From the NCBI GenBank assembly GCA_008711295.1, contig VUYV01000121.1, positions 987,616-1,051,615 of the forward strand: a DNA stretch of 64,000 nt, written 5' to 3'. This stretch comes from Anarhynchus alexandrinus (lineage: Eukaryota > Chordata > Aves > Charadriiformes > Charadriidae). The notes under the pieces are model-generated. The model was not told the DNA's origin, did no database searches, and was given only the letters and a program-made list of their open reading frames with translations. Of the stretch, positions 27,001 through 40,700 are shown piece after piece. Each line of letters starts with the position of its first letter. The first letter of the stretch is position 1. Position numbers and translations under genes: made by a program.

Positions 27001-27879
27001 TATCAGTTTTCTAGAATCTTTTCACAATGATATTGAAGATAAGAATTTGGCTAGCTGAATGCTAATTATTTGGGGGGAAAAGATATTGAGAAGAATTTTT
27101 TTCTCAGAAAGTGCAGTTTCATCCAAAGAAGAATTTCTTAAAAACACTTTGTCTTCATTTGAATTTGGTTTTCCTTTATTTTTAATTTATATTATGTTTT
27201 GCATAATATTTTAGATTTACTAGAATATAATTCTTGAAAGTTATTGATATACAACAATTTTTTTGTTATCAAAATCAAATATTTCAATTTTTCTACATCT
27301 GAATTTTGGTTTTACAGAATATACCTATGTTTTTCTCAGGACAGAAACCTCTTCCAGACAGAGATACTAAATACCACAGGAAAATTTGAATCAATTTACC
27401 ATTGACAGTGAGCTACCAATTAAACCCATACCAAATATTCAAATATCTAGCCCATGGATACTAAGGAAAATACATATATTTCTTCAAGCTTAGTTGTATT
27501 TGGCTGCCCTGAGGTTCACAGCTGTATTAAAATACAGTCTTCTCTTACTTTCAGCTCCACATTCTCTAAATCAAGAGATAGTTACTTACTGACTGGTATT
27601 TTAGGCTTCTTTACAACATACGTTACATAAGAAGCCTGACAGACTTTGCTCATCTTTACATTTTCAATTTTGGGGACTACTTTGTTTAGTCACTTATGCC
27701 GCAGTGATCTGTGGCAGCTCTTTGGTTTTTCAGAGTTGGCCATATAACACTCAGTATTAGTGGTCTTAGTATTTTTCAGAGGAGTATTTAAAAAAAAATA
27801 ATTTCACTGTCACACACTGTTTAAAGCAGTACTTCTAGATCCTCATTTAGAGAGAATGATGGTGACTTGGCACATTACA
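24046..27879. other. AT-rich intron between the paired elements
   Basis: Unique-looking intron. No repeat family, RNA gene or coding similarity was recognised. Confidence 0.55.
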
Positions 27880-27899
27880 GTTTCAGCTTAACACTGGTT

Positions 27900-28018
27900 A
27901 GATGGAAGAGGTTACTAATTATACAATAGCAATTAAGACACAGGGCTTTTCCTGAAGATTAATGACCATCTAGCAGGAATTGTGCGCAAGGCTTTTAACC
28001 CCATCCAGTCACTCACTG
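27900..28018. repeat. Paired 119-bp element, copy B
   Basis: Second copy of the element at 23869-23987, with the same order of motifs: GAAGAGGTTACTAATTA, GCAATTAAGACACAGG, AGATTAATGACCA and CCAGTCACTCACTG. The spacing between the copies is about 4.03 kb. Weaker similarity extends from about 27880 to 28087. Confidence 0.8.
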
Positions 28019-28087
28019 CATTGCAGCAGAATCAGATGGCATTCTCTGAAGGATATTGCTTTTTAGAGTGACAAACATGGGTCTGCA

Positions 28088-28420
28088 TATGAGTGCAGGG
28101 CTTTTTTGTTCACCTACAGGGTGTATCTAGTAGCAGATAATGAAGCTATGAAGTAATTAATGAAAGGCAGATGCACACAGAAAGAAAAAACCACAAACCA
28201 CAATACCTGCTTCCCCCAAATACAGCGAAGTATAGAAAAACCAGTTGAATGCTGTAACATGGATTTCAGCTACTTTCATTTCTTTTAGAGATAGGATCAG
28301 ATCTTTCACTGAATTAAATCACACACCACAGACACCTAAATTAGCATTTTAAACCAGAACTAGCTTGAGTATTTGCAGGGACTCCCCCACTCATAACCAT
28401 TTATTATGTGCTGGTTTAGG
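28088..28420. other. Intron before the GC-rich block
   Basis: Mixed sequence with nothing recognised. Confidence 0.5.
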
Positions 28421-30099
28421 TCTTGAATGCATCATGGTGTGAGAAACTGTCTTCTTTCTGGATGAAGCTGAAGCAGAAGCCTCTCCCTAATTCATGTCCC
28501 ACATCACGGGAAAGCAGGAAGCTGAACCTATGTGCAGAGGGAATGCAATACTTATGCCCCATAAAATTGCCCAGCAACATTGGAAAACCCCTTCAGGGAA
28601 TGTTCTTCAAAAAGGCAGTTATTGAAACTACCTTACCACTGCTGCTTACACTTCCAAACTGACCCACAACAAACATCTGAGCTCACCTTCAAGGTGCCTC
28701 AACCTTACTCACCTTCCTCCCCTTTGCAATCTACATCCGGTCCTGGTTTGTGTCCAGTCCTGGCCCTTCATTCCTATTCTTTAATTTCTTTTCCTCTTCT
28801 ATCTTGTTTTTTTTTTCTTTAAGCTCAAAGTAGGTATGTCTCTTCCCAGCAATGTTTCTAAGGCAGTCTGACCTGTGGCTCCAAAAAAAATCATCTATAT
28901 TTATTTGGCTGTGGAGGGAAGGGGTTGGGGCTTTGCTAGCAGACAGACTACCCTGAGGCAGTACCAAGAGGCATCCAGGGGACTTGCTGCTGCTAGGCAC
29001 GACAGGAAAATGGAGTGGTGCTTCTTCAAGTTTAAAAAAATGAAGGTGGAGTTTCTGGAGACGTTAACTGCTACACCAGTCCAGACTCCCTTATTTGGGT
29101 TTTGATGTCACTTTTGGAAGTGAGGTCCTGGCTGAACTGACAGCCAGTGTGAACTCCTGGTTCCTCCATCCCAGGGTGCGCCTGGAGCACCAGAGGGAGA
29201 AGGACAGCATCTGTGCAAAGCTGCTGCCATAGTTGGGCATCCTCTCTGATGACTCGGCAGAAGGACATCCCTGAACACTGAGGCACCAGTCCTGTACCCC
29301 AACCAGCATCCTGGTCACGCCTTTTGTGGTGCAATAACATGACATGGCTCACTAGGTAAACAAGTGGGTCAGAAAAGGAGACTGCTGCTATCTTTAAATG
29401 TCATCTTCTGGTTGGTGGGAGCAGCTGGAAGTCTTTTCTGCATGGCAGCTCTCTCATAGTCCAGTAACCTGCCCAGTAACAAGCAGTTTGCTCAGTGTGA
29501 GGCAGAAAACTAAAGCCCACTGCAGCATTCACACCTGAGCACACGCAGCCCGTTCCCCTCTCCGCATGCCGCAGGCCATGCCAGCGCTGGCAGCAAAATG
29601 GCACATGTGGCTGCTGCAGACCTCCTTCCTGCCCAAAACTGGAACAGCAACTGGTGGTTGCCAGTTTTCCATTTATCTACCACGAGAAGGTCCTTCCTGC
29701 TGAGGAGCAATTGCAGCAAACCCTGGCTTACTCCACAGCTGTTCTGGCTGCTCTTTTCACCGTATGGGCACAGTGCCTCTGCCATAATTAATCCTGAGGG
29801 CCAGGCTGGCCATTGCACATCACAGATTTTCTTACGGGTCACGCTGGTCTCCCCTTTAACAGTGTTTCTACCATAGACCACACTGTCCCCCTGCTTGCAG
29901 TTGTTTCTGGAGGCCATCTTGACAACTTGTTTGCCACCGCTGTGATGTGCTGTCACAGTAATGAAGCATGATGTGAGGAATTCAGTCGACCCACGGTCAC
30001 ACCATTTCCCAGACTCGGTGTCCCTGGCCGGCAGCACCCATGCTTGCAGGGAAAGGCAGCGAGAGGGGCGTGAAACCGGAGGCAGGGGCCCGGTGCCAG

Positions 30100-30790
30100 G
30101 GGAGACAGCTGCCGAGAGCTGGGGGAACAAGGCCTCGGGCCTGGGGAGGGAGCAGGGCTGGCCGGGGAGGAATGTTGTTGTCGTTCCCCCCCGAGGCCTG
30201 GCCAGGAAGGAAGGGTCCCCATGGAGGCCTGGCCTGAGGGAGCGAGCAACAGCTGCTGCGGCCCAGGCGAGGGGGGAACGGGGCTGAGAGCCGTGCGGGG
30301 GGCAGGTGCCCGGGGAACAGCTGCCGAGGGCTGGAAAACAGTGCTCCAGGCACAGGGCCTGGGGTCTGGGAAGGGGGATGAGGGCGGCCTGCAGAGGCCG
30401 GGAGGGAGGGAGAGAGGGTCCGAAACCAAAGGCGCAGGGCGCGTGGGGGAGGGAAGGTGCCAGCTGCTGAAGATGAGCAGAGGCCAGGGAAGGAGCCGAA
30501 GGCAGAGGCTGGCTCTGCAGGAGTGGCAGAGGAGAAAGCATCCTGGCTCCAAGCCCGGGCAGAGGGCAGAGGCCTAGGAAGGAAAGGGACATGCGGTTCA
30601 GCAGGGGCCAGAGCCTCCATGGGGCAGAGCTCGACAGCTGCTGAGGGCACGGGAGAGGCACCAAGAGCCAAAAGAGAGTCCTGGGAACACGGGGAAACAG
30701 CTGAAGTGGGATGGATGGGATGGCGAAGTCCCAAACAGAGGCTTTGGGGGATGAGGGAGGGCACAGCTGCTGAGGGATCGACAGGGAGGA
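30100..30790 (+). repeat. Degenerate minisatellite, period about 65-72 bp
   Basis: The motif CAGCTGC(C/T)GAGG or close variants recurs at about 30105, 30249, 30317, 30460, 30634, 30697 (shortened) and 30763. Spacings are about 63-72 bp or twice that, within G-rich text such as GGCCTGGGG and GGGAGGGAGGG. Units are too diverged for a clean consensus by eye. Plus is the purine-rich strand. Confidence 0.65.
30400..30418 (+). other. G-quadruplex-type tract in the GC-rich block
   Basis: Four GGG runs with loops of 1, 1 and 5 bases on the plus strand, inside the minisatellite. Confidence 0.6.
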
Positions 30791-31700
30791 GGAGGAGAAG
30801 AGTCAAAAGCCATAGCCAAGGGGAAAGGAGACAGCGACCACCCCTGATGGAAAAGGATTGAGAGAGAAAGGATTGAGAATATTCCTATTTTGAAAGTAAA
30901 ATGATTTATCTTTGTATAAAAACCAATTGTCTTCTTAAGTACTAGCCAGACGGTCCACAGCTGGGAGTACACACACTGCCAGCCTCCCTTGACGGGAATC
31001 GCTGGCTGCGGATGCTGGAGACCTCCCAGATGCCACATGCGTTGCAGCATCCGGCCCTCATGGTTGCTGCCTAGATGAAAAGGCTCTCCCATGCTCCCAG
31101 AAGCGCTCTGCAAAGCACAGCAGGCTTCAGTCAGTTGCAGTCTGGTGGAGAGCTGGCTGAATTACGCCTGGACATTACATCGCCACTCTGCAGGCACACA
31201 GGGTGCAGTTTCATCCCCAAAACACTACTGTTGTTCATGGTAAAGATGGTGCACGGTATTCCAGTACAGGGCTTCAAAGTTTTTTTCCAGTGCAGGGCTT
31301 CAAAGGGCTTCACCTTTGAAAGTACTGTGCCCAGGTTAACCCAGGTTCAGGGGATAATACGGTCTTGTCAGTTGGTGCCTGGGAACTTTGGTCAGCTTGG
31401 GAAAGTGGCAGTGGCCTGTCACCAAGCCACTTCCTTCCCCACAGCTGGCCTCATGATCCTGAAGCAGCAATATGGGCAGCAAGGTCTTTGCAGAGGGAAA
31501 GCGCCGTCATCAGACCGGGTCTCCTGTGCGTCTATACGTGGTCCAACTTCAAGTTGTGAAGCTGGAGGCGGTGGGAGGCAGCAGGATTGTAGTGTCATAA
31601 AAATACTCTGAAAGTGGAAAGAGCTTCCACATTTAGACTCGTACATGGTAGATACTGCCGTGGATACCAGTGTTGCTAAGCATGCTGCTTCCAAGGGAAA

Positions 31701-34700
31701 TCTGTGCTTGTGGAAGCACAGGCTTGGGGGACTACTTTAATTTAAGGATAGTATCAGTGCACCTTGAGGGAAGACACATAACACTAAGCAAGGCCCATCC
31801 TAGATACTGCAGAGATGCAAAAAGCTCAGCTATATCTACTTCAAGTCAATGATTTGTTTTAATTACCACAGGGAGATTGCTAGTGTAGACCAGGCTGTCA
31901 GTAAGTATAGCTGAAACTGAAATTAATGGAGCTAGATCTATTTATCCAGGTGAGAATCTGGTCCATTATTTGTAATGTTCTTTATTAGTTTCCCTATTTT
32001 ACATGTGTTCGGTTTAGTACACTTCTACTATATTCTTCATTGTACCTTCTGTTGCATAGAAGTCCGTACCTTTTCTTTCATCATCTTACAATTCTCCTTT
32101 CATATTCTTGGTCTCTAGACATATGGAACTCCTTTTTTTCCCCTTCTCTGTATTACTTTTTTGCATATTTCCGCTGTATTCTTAAATTCATTGTGTCCTT
32201 CTCCCACTTTTGTTCTCAGCCACATTTGCTTCATTATGCCTTTTTTTCACATACAATACGAAACCACGATGAAATAAGATAAACACAAATATGCTTACGT
32301 TCAAAATTAAGAAGGATATGGAATATTCCTGTGTATAGTGGAGCTATTATCTTCTTTTCTTCGGTTGCCATTTAACATCACTGACAAAAATAACTTTAAT
32401 AAGTGAACTTTTTTTTTGCCTTCCAGATGTCGGGCATTGAATTTATTTTCCCATAAAATAGTTCTCCATGAGAATGACATCCCTAATCTCTACATAACTA
32501 ATTCATTATTTTGTTCAGTTTTCAAAGGATATAATCAGTAATAAAAAAGAGGCATTGAAATTAGCAGCCACATATAAAAAGAAATTCCATTTTGTCTGCC
32601 TTCCTCTTTGTTAAGGCACTGTAGCCACTTGCCCCTCTACTCCTAACACTCCTGGGCTGTCAAAGTTATAATTTATTACTGATATAGGTATGAGCACATG
32701 CCAAAGCACTTCTTCCTTTATTCATTACACAACTTCTGCTGGCATCCAGAAAATTAATATTGAGAACAGAATGCTTGAATCACTTCTCATCATTGTATTG
32801 AGTAATTCACTTAGCAGCATTTAGCGGGTCTAAACAGAGAGCTAAAGCTAACCATTATCATTAGAATATAGAGATTTCACATGTTTGTTGTTATGGTGTT
32901 TATGCTTTTTGATCAACGAACACAATTAAATATCAAATCTTTCAGTAGAGCCCTAATACATTGTTATTTTCGTAAGTGGCATGTTGATTCAAGACATGCT
33001 GATATTGAGGCCATGGATTAATATTTCCATGGCACAACAATAGCAGTGCTTATTCATTATACTCCTCCTTGTACTACTTTGGCATCTTTCAGATATTTGT
33101 CTAAGCAAGGTTTAGTTCCCTAAATGTTCTGCTATGACAGAAACAATTTTGTATTAATCTCAAGAAAAAAGGATTGGGTGTGTGATATATGCCTTTTAGG
33201 GATATTTCTGTCTCAAGTCCTTCAGTTAGAAAATGTTATGAAAGACAAATTTGAGTCTGAGCCAATGTTGCTATAAAAAATAATCTTAAAATGGCATAAA
33301 TATACCAAATTCTAACATAACAAGTTTTCAGCTTTTTCTAACTACTAACTCATTCAGATACTGTAGCTATCTGAGTGTCTCTTTAACTATACCACATTAA
33401 TTCAAAATGAAAACCTGTGTATGTAATGTTTTTAAAAGCAGGAAATAACTGTTTCTCCTTTGCAGTAACAGGCAGTAACAGGCAGTCCCAAAGTGGTCAG
33501 AAAAACTAATGAATGTAAAGATGTAGGAATGGGTATATCATTGTTAGGTAATATAACTTAGAGCTCCAGGCTTATGTGTGAAATGGTCAATAAGGTTCTC
33601 GTTTCTTTAATACCTGCTGACTCCCAGAGACTCTCAAGGCCCAAGCCATTTGGGCAGTGTATCCCTCATTTAAGCAAGTCAGCTGAAACAAGGCAGCCAT
33701 GTTATAGCTTAATATCAGTCTACATGTTCTGAAAAAGGGAAATCAAGGGGTTTTTCTACTTTCTGATAGCTGCATGAGGAGAAGGTTACCTTCTTACTTG
33801 CCAGAAGCATTCATACGTTTCAAGTAAAATTTATGTGGCCACAATTTGGCTAACATACGTCATATAAATCAGAAAATTATAGGCATAAAGATCTATTTAG
33901 GGTCAACTGATTTTGAAACTTTAGTAATTACATGTGAAAATGTGACACACATTTATGTATGTTTCATTCAAATCTTGCCTTTCAATGCAAATCACAAACA
34001 CTAAAGGAAATCATTATTCAATAGTTAACAGGACCTATGCAGCATCCCTCATGGAGTTTTTCCATCAACACAAATGATAACTGAAATGTCCTGACGTTAA
34101 TTTATAAAGACACTGGCTTAAACATACTTATTGCATAAGGCTAAAATATATGTAAATTATTTTCAAAACAAACTTATACAGGAGGCTTCTGACTCTTTGA
34201 AGCTTTCTGTTGTTTTTTCCTTCCCCTCCCCCCTTGTTTTATGACTACAGGAAAATAGGCAATAAATGCATTATTGTGAATTAATCTGTAAGGACTATGA
34301 GGAATGGAGCTAGGGCTTTGCAGCTCGTGGGCACACTATCCTATCTGTTGCTGCCTGCCCATTGAAAAATTATAATCTTTGGGAGAGACAGGTCACTTCA
34401 GGCACCTTGATAATATATCTAGCTCCAGAAAACGACATCCACATAAATAGCACAATGAAGTGCAAATACCCTGCATAGGACATTGTCAGAAGAACATGGT
34501 CAATAATACACTGTGTTTTAAAGGATCTTCTCTCCAATGTTCTGCAACTGAAGTTAATACTTTAACTTAACTTCAAGCAAAAAATGTAAAGGCTTTTACG
34601 GCTTGCTTTCACCCAGAAGAAAAACAGGTCCCTTTCATCTTCGTATATGTTTATTTTTGTATGTGTTGATATGAGATGCATGTAGGTATAATTTATTCTA

Positions 34701-37700
34701 AAGAGAATTTTATATATATGTATATATATATAATTTGTTCAAAAAAACAGGGCACTGGGGGTAAATGCTCTAGCCGCTAAACTCTTGGTTCTGCAGGGAT
34801 ACAGCTCTCTGTTTCTAAACTAAGATGAGATTATCTCTGATGAAATCTTTGTTGCAACTGACATGTTTCTGTGGGAGTATTTCATTAAAATTCTTAATAA
34901 TTTTCTAATGATGAATCACTTCATTAAAAAAAATCCATTCAGCTTAGCTATGTGTAAGCATACTTTAATCAGTAGGCATATTGCAATAAGTTTGTGCTTC
35001 AGAACAAAAGAAAACACAATGCTTTCTGAAGTGGATTTTCTATTAGTATAGTACAGTAGTAAGGATCGTCTAGACATGGTGTAAAATAGGTGAATGGTAA
35101 AGAGACACATCGTTTTCTATATTCTACTCACCACATTTTCCTGAAGGCTGATTCCTGTTTCAGTTTCTAAGACAAATATTCAGTTATGAAAAAAATTAAA
35201 TAAATTTTTTTACTTTTAAACTCTTGGACTTACATGTGACCTTACAAAGGGACCTACATCCCTTTGAATTTTTCCATAAGAAATTACTAGATCAAATTGT
35301 TTGGCTTGTATTATACAGGAAATAGCATTGGATGATCACAGTCTAAGCACGTATTTGATGGCTTCAGATCATCATAGCGGTCAAACAGCAATTTAACGAC
35401 TCTGAAGACAATTACCACAGGATCACTGTTTTTTAAATCCAAGTAAGATCCCAGAAGCTGTATACAACTTCTGCCTTTTTTCACCCCAGACACTTTTACT
35501 GAAGAGCTCTGCAGTAGCTAAGAAGAGCTATAACTTTGTTTACATGCATAAGGGCTCATTAAATTGCTGGTTTGCAAGCCTGTATAAATTATTTATCCCT
35601 ATAGAGAAACGGGTTTTAGAATTCACAATTTAGAATAGGCTCTAATTCCCATCTCATATATAGAGTCACTGATGTAATTAAAGGTTAAAGTAAAGAAGAT
35701 GAAATGTTAAAAGGAGAAATGTGTTCCTCCTCTCCTGAGCTTAGGCACGCAATGTTCTGCCATGCTTCCTTTCTTTGTTAGCTGATGCTGAAGGACCTTT
35801 ACTATCTTCCTCCTTAATTATCTCAGGTTAGAAACAGAGTTTAGCCCATGTTTTTATTATGTTTTCTGTGCTAGGGGATAGATCATTCCCTTCATTCTTT
35901 CTTTAGCAATGAGAAAAGTTAGAACAAAAGAAAATCCTCTGCTTCCATGGGAAACGTCAGGTAAAGCACTGTTGTAGCTAATGGAAGTTCTGTCATGAGG
36001 AGCTCCTCAGGTTCCTCTAGCTTCAGCCTCATGTCGGAATTACTTACCAGCTGAGCTAGGCTACCTGGTCTCCACGTTGTCAAATGATGAACATAAAATC
36101 TTTACAGAGGGAAAGGCTAATATATCCCCTCATGAATTCTAATGACAGACAGTGTTTCCAAACCTTCAGTGATACCATTATAGTCTTTACAGACTACAAT
36201 CGATTTTTATGTCTCACAAACAGGCAATCTGCAATTTATAAGCTACATCATTAGACCTTTTCTCATTGCTTTTATTTTCTTCTCGGTGATGTATAATGTG
36301 TTGCTAGTACGGAAAATTGATTAATTCCTTACTTTTTGCCCTTGATTTTTGGACTAATTTTTTTTTACTTCCACAGCTATTTTGGTTCTAAAGAGGGAAA
36401 AACTCACCCCAAATCAAGCCTTTCTTGTTAATAGCTCAGTTGGACCTCTCCATGGCTGAAGTGATAAAGTGGTAAGATAAAAGCAAAGTTAGCTTTTTGA
36501 CCACAGGTCCAAATGTGAACGGCCTTCAGAATCAGTTAGAATGAAATTTCATTCACTTTATCTGCTGATCTTCACAGGCAATTCCATTTCATGGAAGTCC
36601 CAGGCAGCTGTCTATCTTGGAGCATTTTCTATCCTCTGCAAAGCTGGTGAGGCTTCTTTGCCTGCACATTTGAACCTCACTTCAAAGGACAAGAAACAAC
36701 AGCAGCTGCATTACAGAGCATGCATTAGAAAACACACACACACACTGCTTCTGTATGGAATCCAAACTTGGGCACCCAAAATAGCTTCAGTAGGCAATTT
36801 AATTTAAACTTTTCCAATATAAATTGTATTTGGTTTTGTTTTCAATCTGACTTACAAGACACGAAAGCTCTGTAATACTGCATATGGATTTCTTTTATGA
36901 ACTGATTTAACATTTTTGAGCAGGAGGTCCTGGTGCTGTGCTGTTCTATTTGTGTCACCTTCTAGGTACATTTATAAGAAACTGTATCATATATATTTAA
37001 TGACATGTATTCTGTATTACACGAGGCAGCATTACAACACACCACCACATTAAAACTATCTAAATCCCACCTTAGGAGACAGCAATAAAAATAAGTTAAA
37101 TGAAATTACTCCTTAAGCTAGAAAGAGTTTACTTCTTCACACACAACTTCAAAGGTTTCCCTGTGGGTGAGAAAGAAATCATTACAGAGAGTGGCCAAAG
37201 GTCAGAGACAGTGGTCTGAAGGAGAAAAATAGGCAAAGGATAAATAAACTGAATAAAGAGTAACCCCCTTACTCATGCCTTTATAGAAAACATGGGCTGT
37301 CAGGAAAACTGGGAAGGCTGAAATGAAGAGGCCCACAGCACCGAAAATTGGAAAGGACCACCACAAAGGAAATGGAGAGATGGAAAAGGAACTGGTTGTA
37401 ACGAACAGAAACAAGAAGAGATAGCAGTAAGGTGAGAGGTAGGGCACTCAAGGAGATTGTAAAGAAATAAAATATTTCCTATAAACCCTTCAAAACTTTA
37501 GAAGCCATCTGCAGTAATATGGGCCATCTAGACCCAATTATGATTGCTACGTACATTTCCTTATCTTTAACACTGTGTTAAATATCATTCAATAAGGAAT
37601 ATGAGTAATTCTGACTTAGTATAAGAATGAAATATCCGAGGGAGGAAATTTTAATGGAATGTGGTTCAACATCAAAAAAGAATCAGCAATGCAAATCAGA

Positions 37701-40700
37701 CACTGTGATAACAGGGGAATGCTAAAAGGAAACTGCATGAGAACCTCAGACATCCTGTCATTTCTGGAAAACGTGATCAACAGAAGATGAGTATTATACT
37801 CATTAAAAAAAAAGAATAGCAGATAGTAACAGGTATATCTTCTTAAACTGGAAAGGCATGTGAAGTAAAAGAGAAGGAGGATGTAATGCTCTGCAGTGAA
37901 ATGAGGGCAGCTGACAGTCACAGAGATATCAACAGCAGATTGTAGAAGTGCTGAACAGATTACATGGCATTTTTTGGCACATAATTGTGAACAAAATCAA
38001 TAGGAAGCAGGTAGTCATAGTCATAGTCCAGTAGCAAAGTTAGCAAGGCATTTCAACAAATGGTTACATTGACCTGATGGCCCTTAATGATGCGGTAATG
38101 AAACCTGGACCAATTCATCTGGTACCTTCCTAGAACATGAAATTTTTGGCAGATAAAATCCAAGTTGAATCATTAGATTAACACAAATTGGAACCTCCTA
38201 GAGATACTGGTCTTGCAGTATGTATAGAAACTACTGTTTTCCAAAATGTAGGTATTCAATTCAGATTAAATAATCACCTTTACCCAGGTCCACACTTCAC
38301 ATGGCACAGAGCCAAAACTATTTTGCAGTTCAGATTGAAATGAGGGCAAATGTCTTCTATTGTGATGGACTTATATCCTGATATCCTGTTTGGTTGCTCT
38401 GATCCACAAATTCAGAAGTCTGACCATACTGTCTGGAAAAACAAAACTTGAGAAAGTGGAAGGTTATTGGACTTGTCCCTTTTTGGCTGCTGTATTTAAT
38501 TCCTAAAGCCAAAGAAAAGAGAGAATGCAAGAATAAGCAAAAGGAGCACAAAAAGGAGGAATGAGAAAATAAAAATTACGTGTATAGACAGAAGAAGAGA
38601 CAAATGTAAATTTGAGAGCCAAATAAACATAAAGCAGAACAATCTTTGCCTATTCAGAGACTAAGTTTCAGGATATCCTTTAAGAAAGCCCAGCCTTTCC
38701 AAGGTAAGATAAATTCAGTGCTGTTAACAAATTCTGACCTCAACATTGCTGTCAACTACTAGTTCTTGGTCACTACATAAATATAACGTGAAAGCACCTG
38801 TTCTGAGTAAAACGATATATAGTCCAACTGCATCCTGCTGCTTTACTACTATTTTTTCCACATCCTCCAGACTGGCCATATGGTTAATTTGTTTGATAAT
38901 TTCCTCAGGAATGGCTACTCATTGAAATAGCCAGTTTGAAGGTCTTACCCCTTGGAGAGCTCTTGTACTGCATTTCCAGCAATCTCATCTCTTACAGAAA
39001 CATGAATCCTATTTTGCTGCTTTGAAGAGAACACCTGAGTGGTAGTTTTCCTTCATTTTCTTCAGCTTCTACGTTGACCTTTAATCAATGGGCTTAAAAT
39101 ACCTCCTTCACTTTGTCACTCAGAAGTCTGGTGTATCTCCATAACAAGAGGTAGATACTTCTTTCATTTTTTTCACAGAACTGCTTATATGAATTTTTAT
39201 CTTTTCATAGCACAAACATATCATATTCATTGAGAAATGCTCCACAAAGTAAAGTTCTTGTTTCAATTTCACATGTATTGTATAAGAATCCTCCTTTGAA
39301 TGTTCTTTATTATGTATAATTTCTAATTCTTTCATATGAAATTTTACTTTTGAATACACTTTCTCTCTGTAAATGGAACATAAATCCTTAGCTTGAGAAC
39401 TGTTTTTTGGTGGAAAATTGCAATGGAGCTGCCACTGCAAGGTGTATATCTGCTAGGGTATTAAAAAAGCATTGTCAATAATGTAGTGGGGTCTTGTGCA
39501 ATTCGTTATTCCGTTGCTATTTCATTAACAAGAAATTATTCTCAAAAAAAACCCCACCACAGTTATATTCAAACAAAAATATTCTGGCTTGTCAAAAAGA
39601 GGAGTTCAGGAAAATAATGTTGCTTCATGGAGGAGTCAAATCAACAAGGTCCTTGTGGAAACAAACTAAAAAACCTTAGATGTTATCTCTAGATCTAAGT
39701 GGGATACTGAAGAATGAAAAATATGTGTCTACATTCCCTCAGCAATCTATATAAGTTCTACCACATGCATGCACCAGAAGGAGTAATACGAATGCAAAGA
39801 ACAATTAAGACAGCTTTCAAGCATTTGAGATGATGAGGGGCAAAAATTATGACAAATTGCTTTTGTCATTATTTGGCCCAAGAGAGCTCTCATGCATCAG
39901 AACAGGTGAAACCATACCACCAATTCCACAAACAAATCACGCGAGTGGCAAAATTCTCATGGATTTAGGTGCAATTAAGATTTTATGCTAAAAATGTATT
40001 TAGTACAGAGCGCACTACCCATGAATTCTAATATTCTGAATGCACTACAAATACAGTATATGCCACAAGCTAGAAGTCCATCAGGCTTCCTTCAGGCAGA
40101 GAGAATGTGACCTCTCAAGAGGACTTAGAAAAAAAATATCAGTTCCTGAGCATACTTAGAAAGTTTTGACAGTCATGCTGTTTAAGTCAGGTAGCTCATG
40201 AAAGATTTTTATATAATAAAATTTCTAAAAATACAATAAAATGATATTTCACCCAAAAATAACCTAATCCTCCTTAACATCTCTGCATAGGGATTAGAGC
40301 AAATAAAACCAAACCTGTTAGTATTTTTATGAGAGAAAGTAGTTCCAGGCAGAAACTGGGTATGACACTCATATCCACTGACATTTAAAGAAGACTGAAT
40401 TTAAAAAATCAAATTCAGTCCTCAAATATAGGAACTACAGGACTGAGATATCTGAAGGTTAGCACATTATTATCAATTAATGGGTAAATGTAAAACCTTT
40501 AGGATTTTATTTTATCTCAGGTTGGTCCTTGAATGAAATTGCACTGTGCAATTTATTACTCAGTGGAACTGAGAAGAGGACACGGAGTTTATGCCAAGAT
40601 AAACTAATCAGAAATTTATGTATTTCATTGCTGACATGTGCGATTTTAACATCACTCACCAATTTGGTACTATTCTTAAAGAAATTTACAAAATTTCTTG

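Larger units (their letters stand above)
28420..31700. other. Isolated GC-rich block within the intron
   Basis: GC content rises from about 28.4 kb, peaks between 29.95 and 30.85 kb, and falls again by about 31.7 kb, with AT-rich intron on both sides. CG dinucleotides are present but well below the density of the NRXN1 5' block. Several ORFs overlap on both strands; the longest is 384 codons, minus strand, 29510-30664. Their proteins are low-complexity Pro/Ala/Ser/Leu or Gly/Arg text with no domain I know. I read the block as non-coding, possibly of insertion origin. Confidence 0.6.

Noticed and set aside
31075..31611. 178-codon plus-strand ORF at the edge of the GC-rich block
   Set aside because: No domain recognised. 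It lies in moderately GC-rich sequence where stops are fewer, and the minus strand is also open in places.
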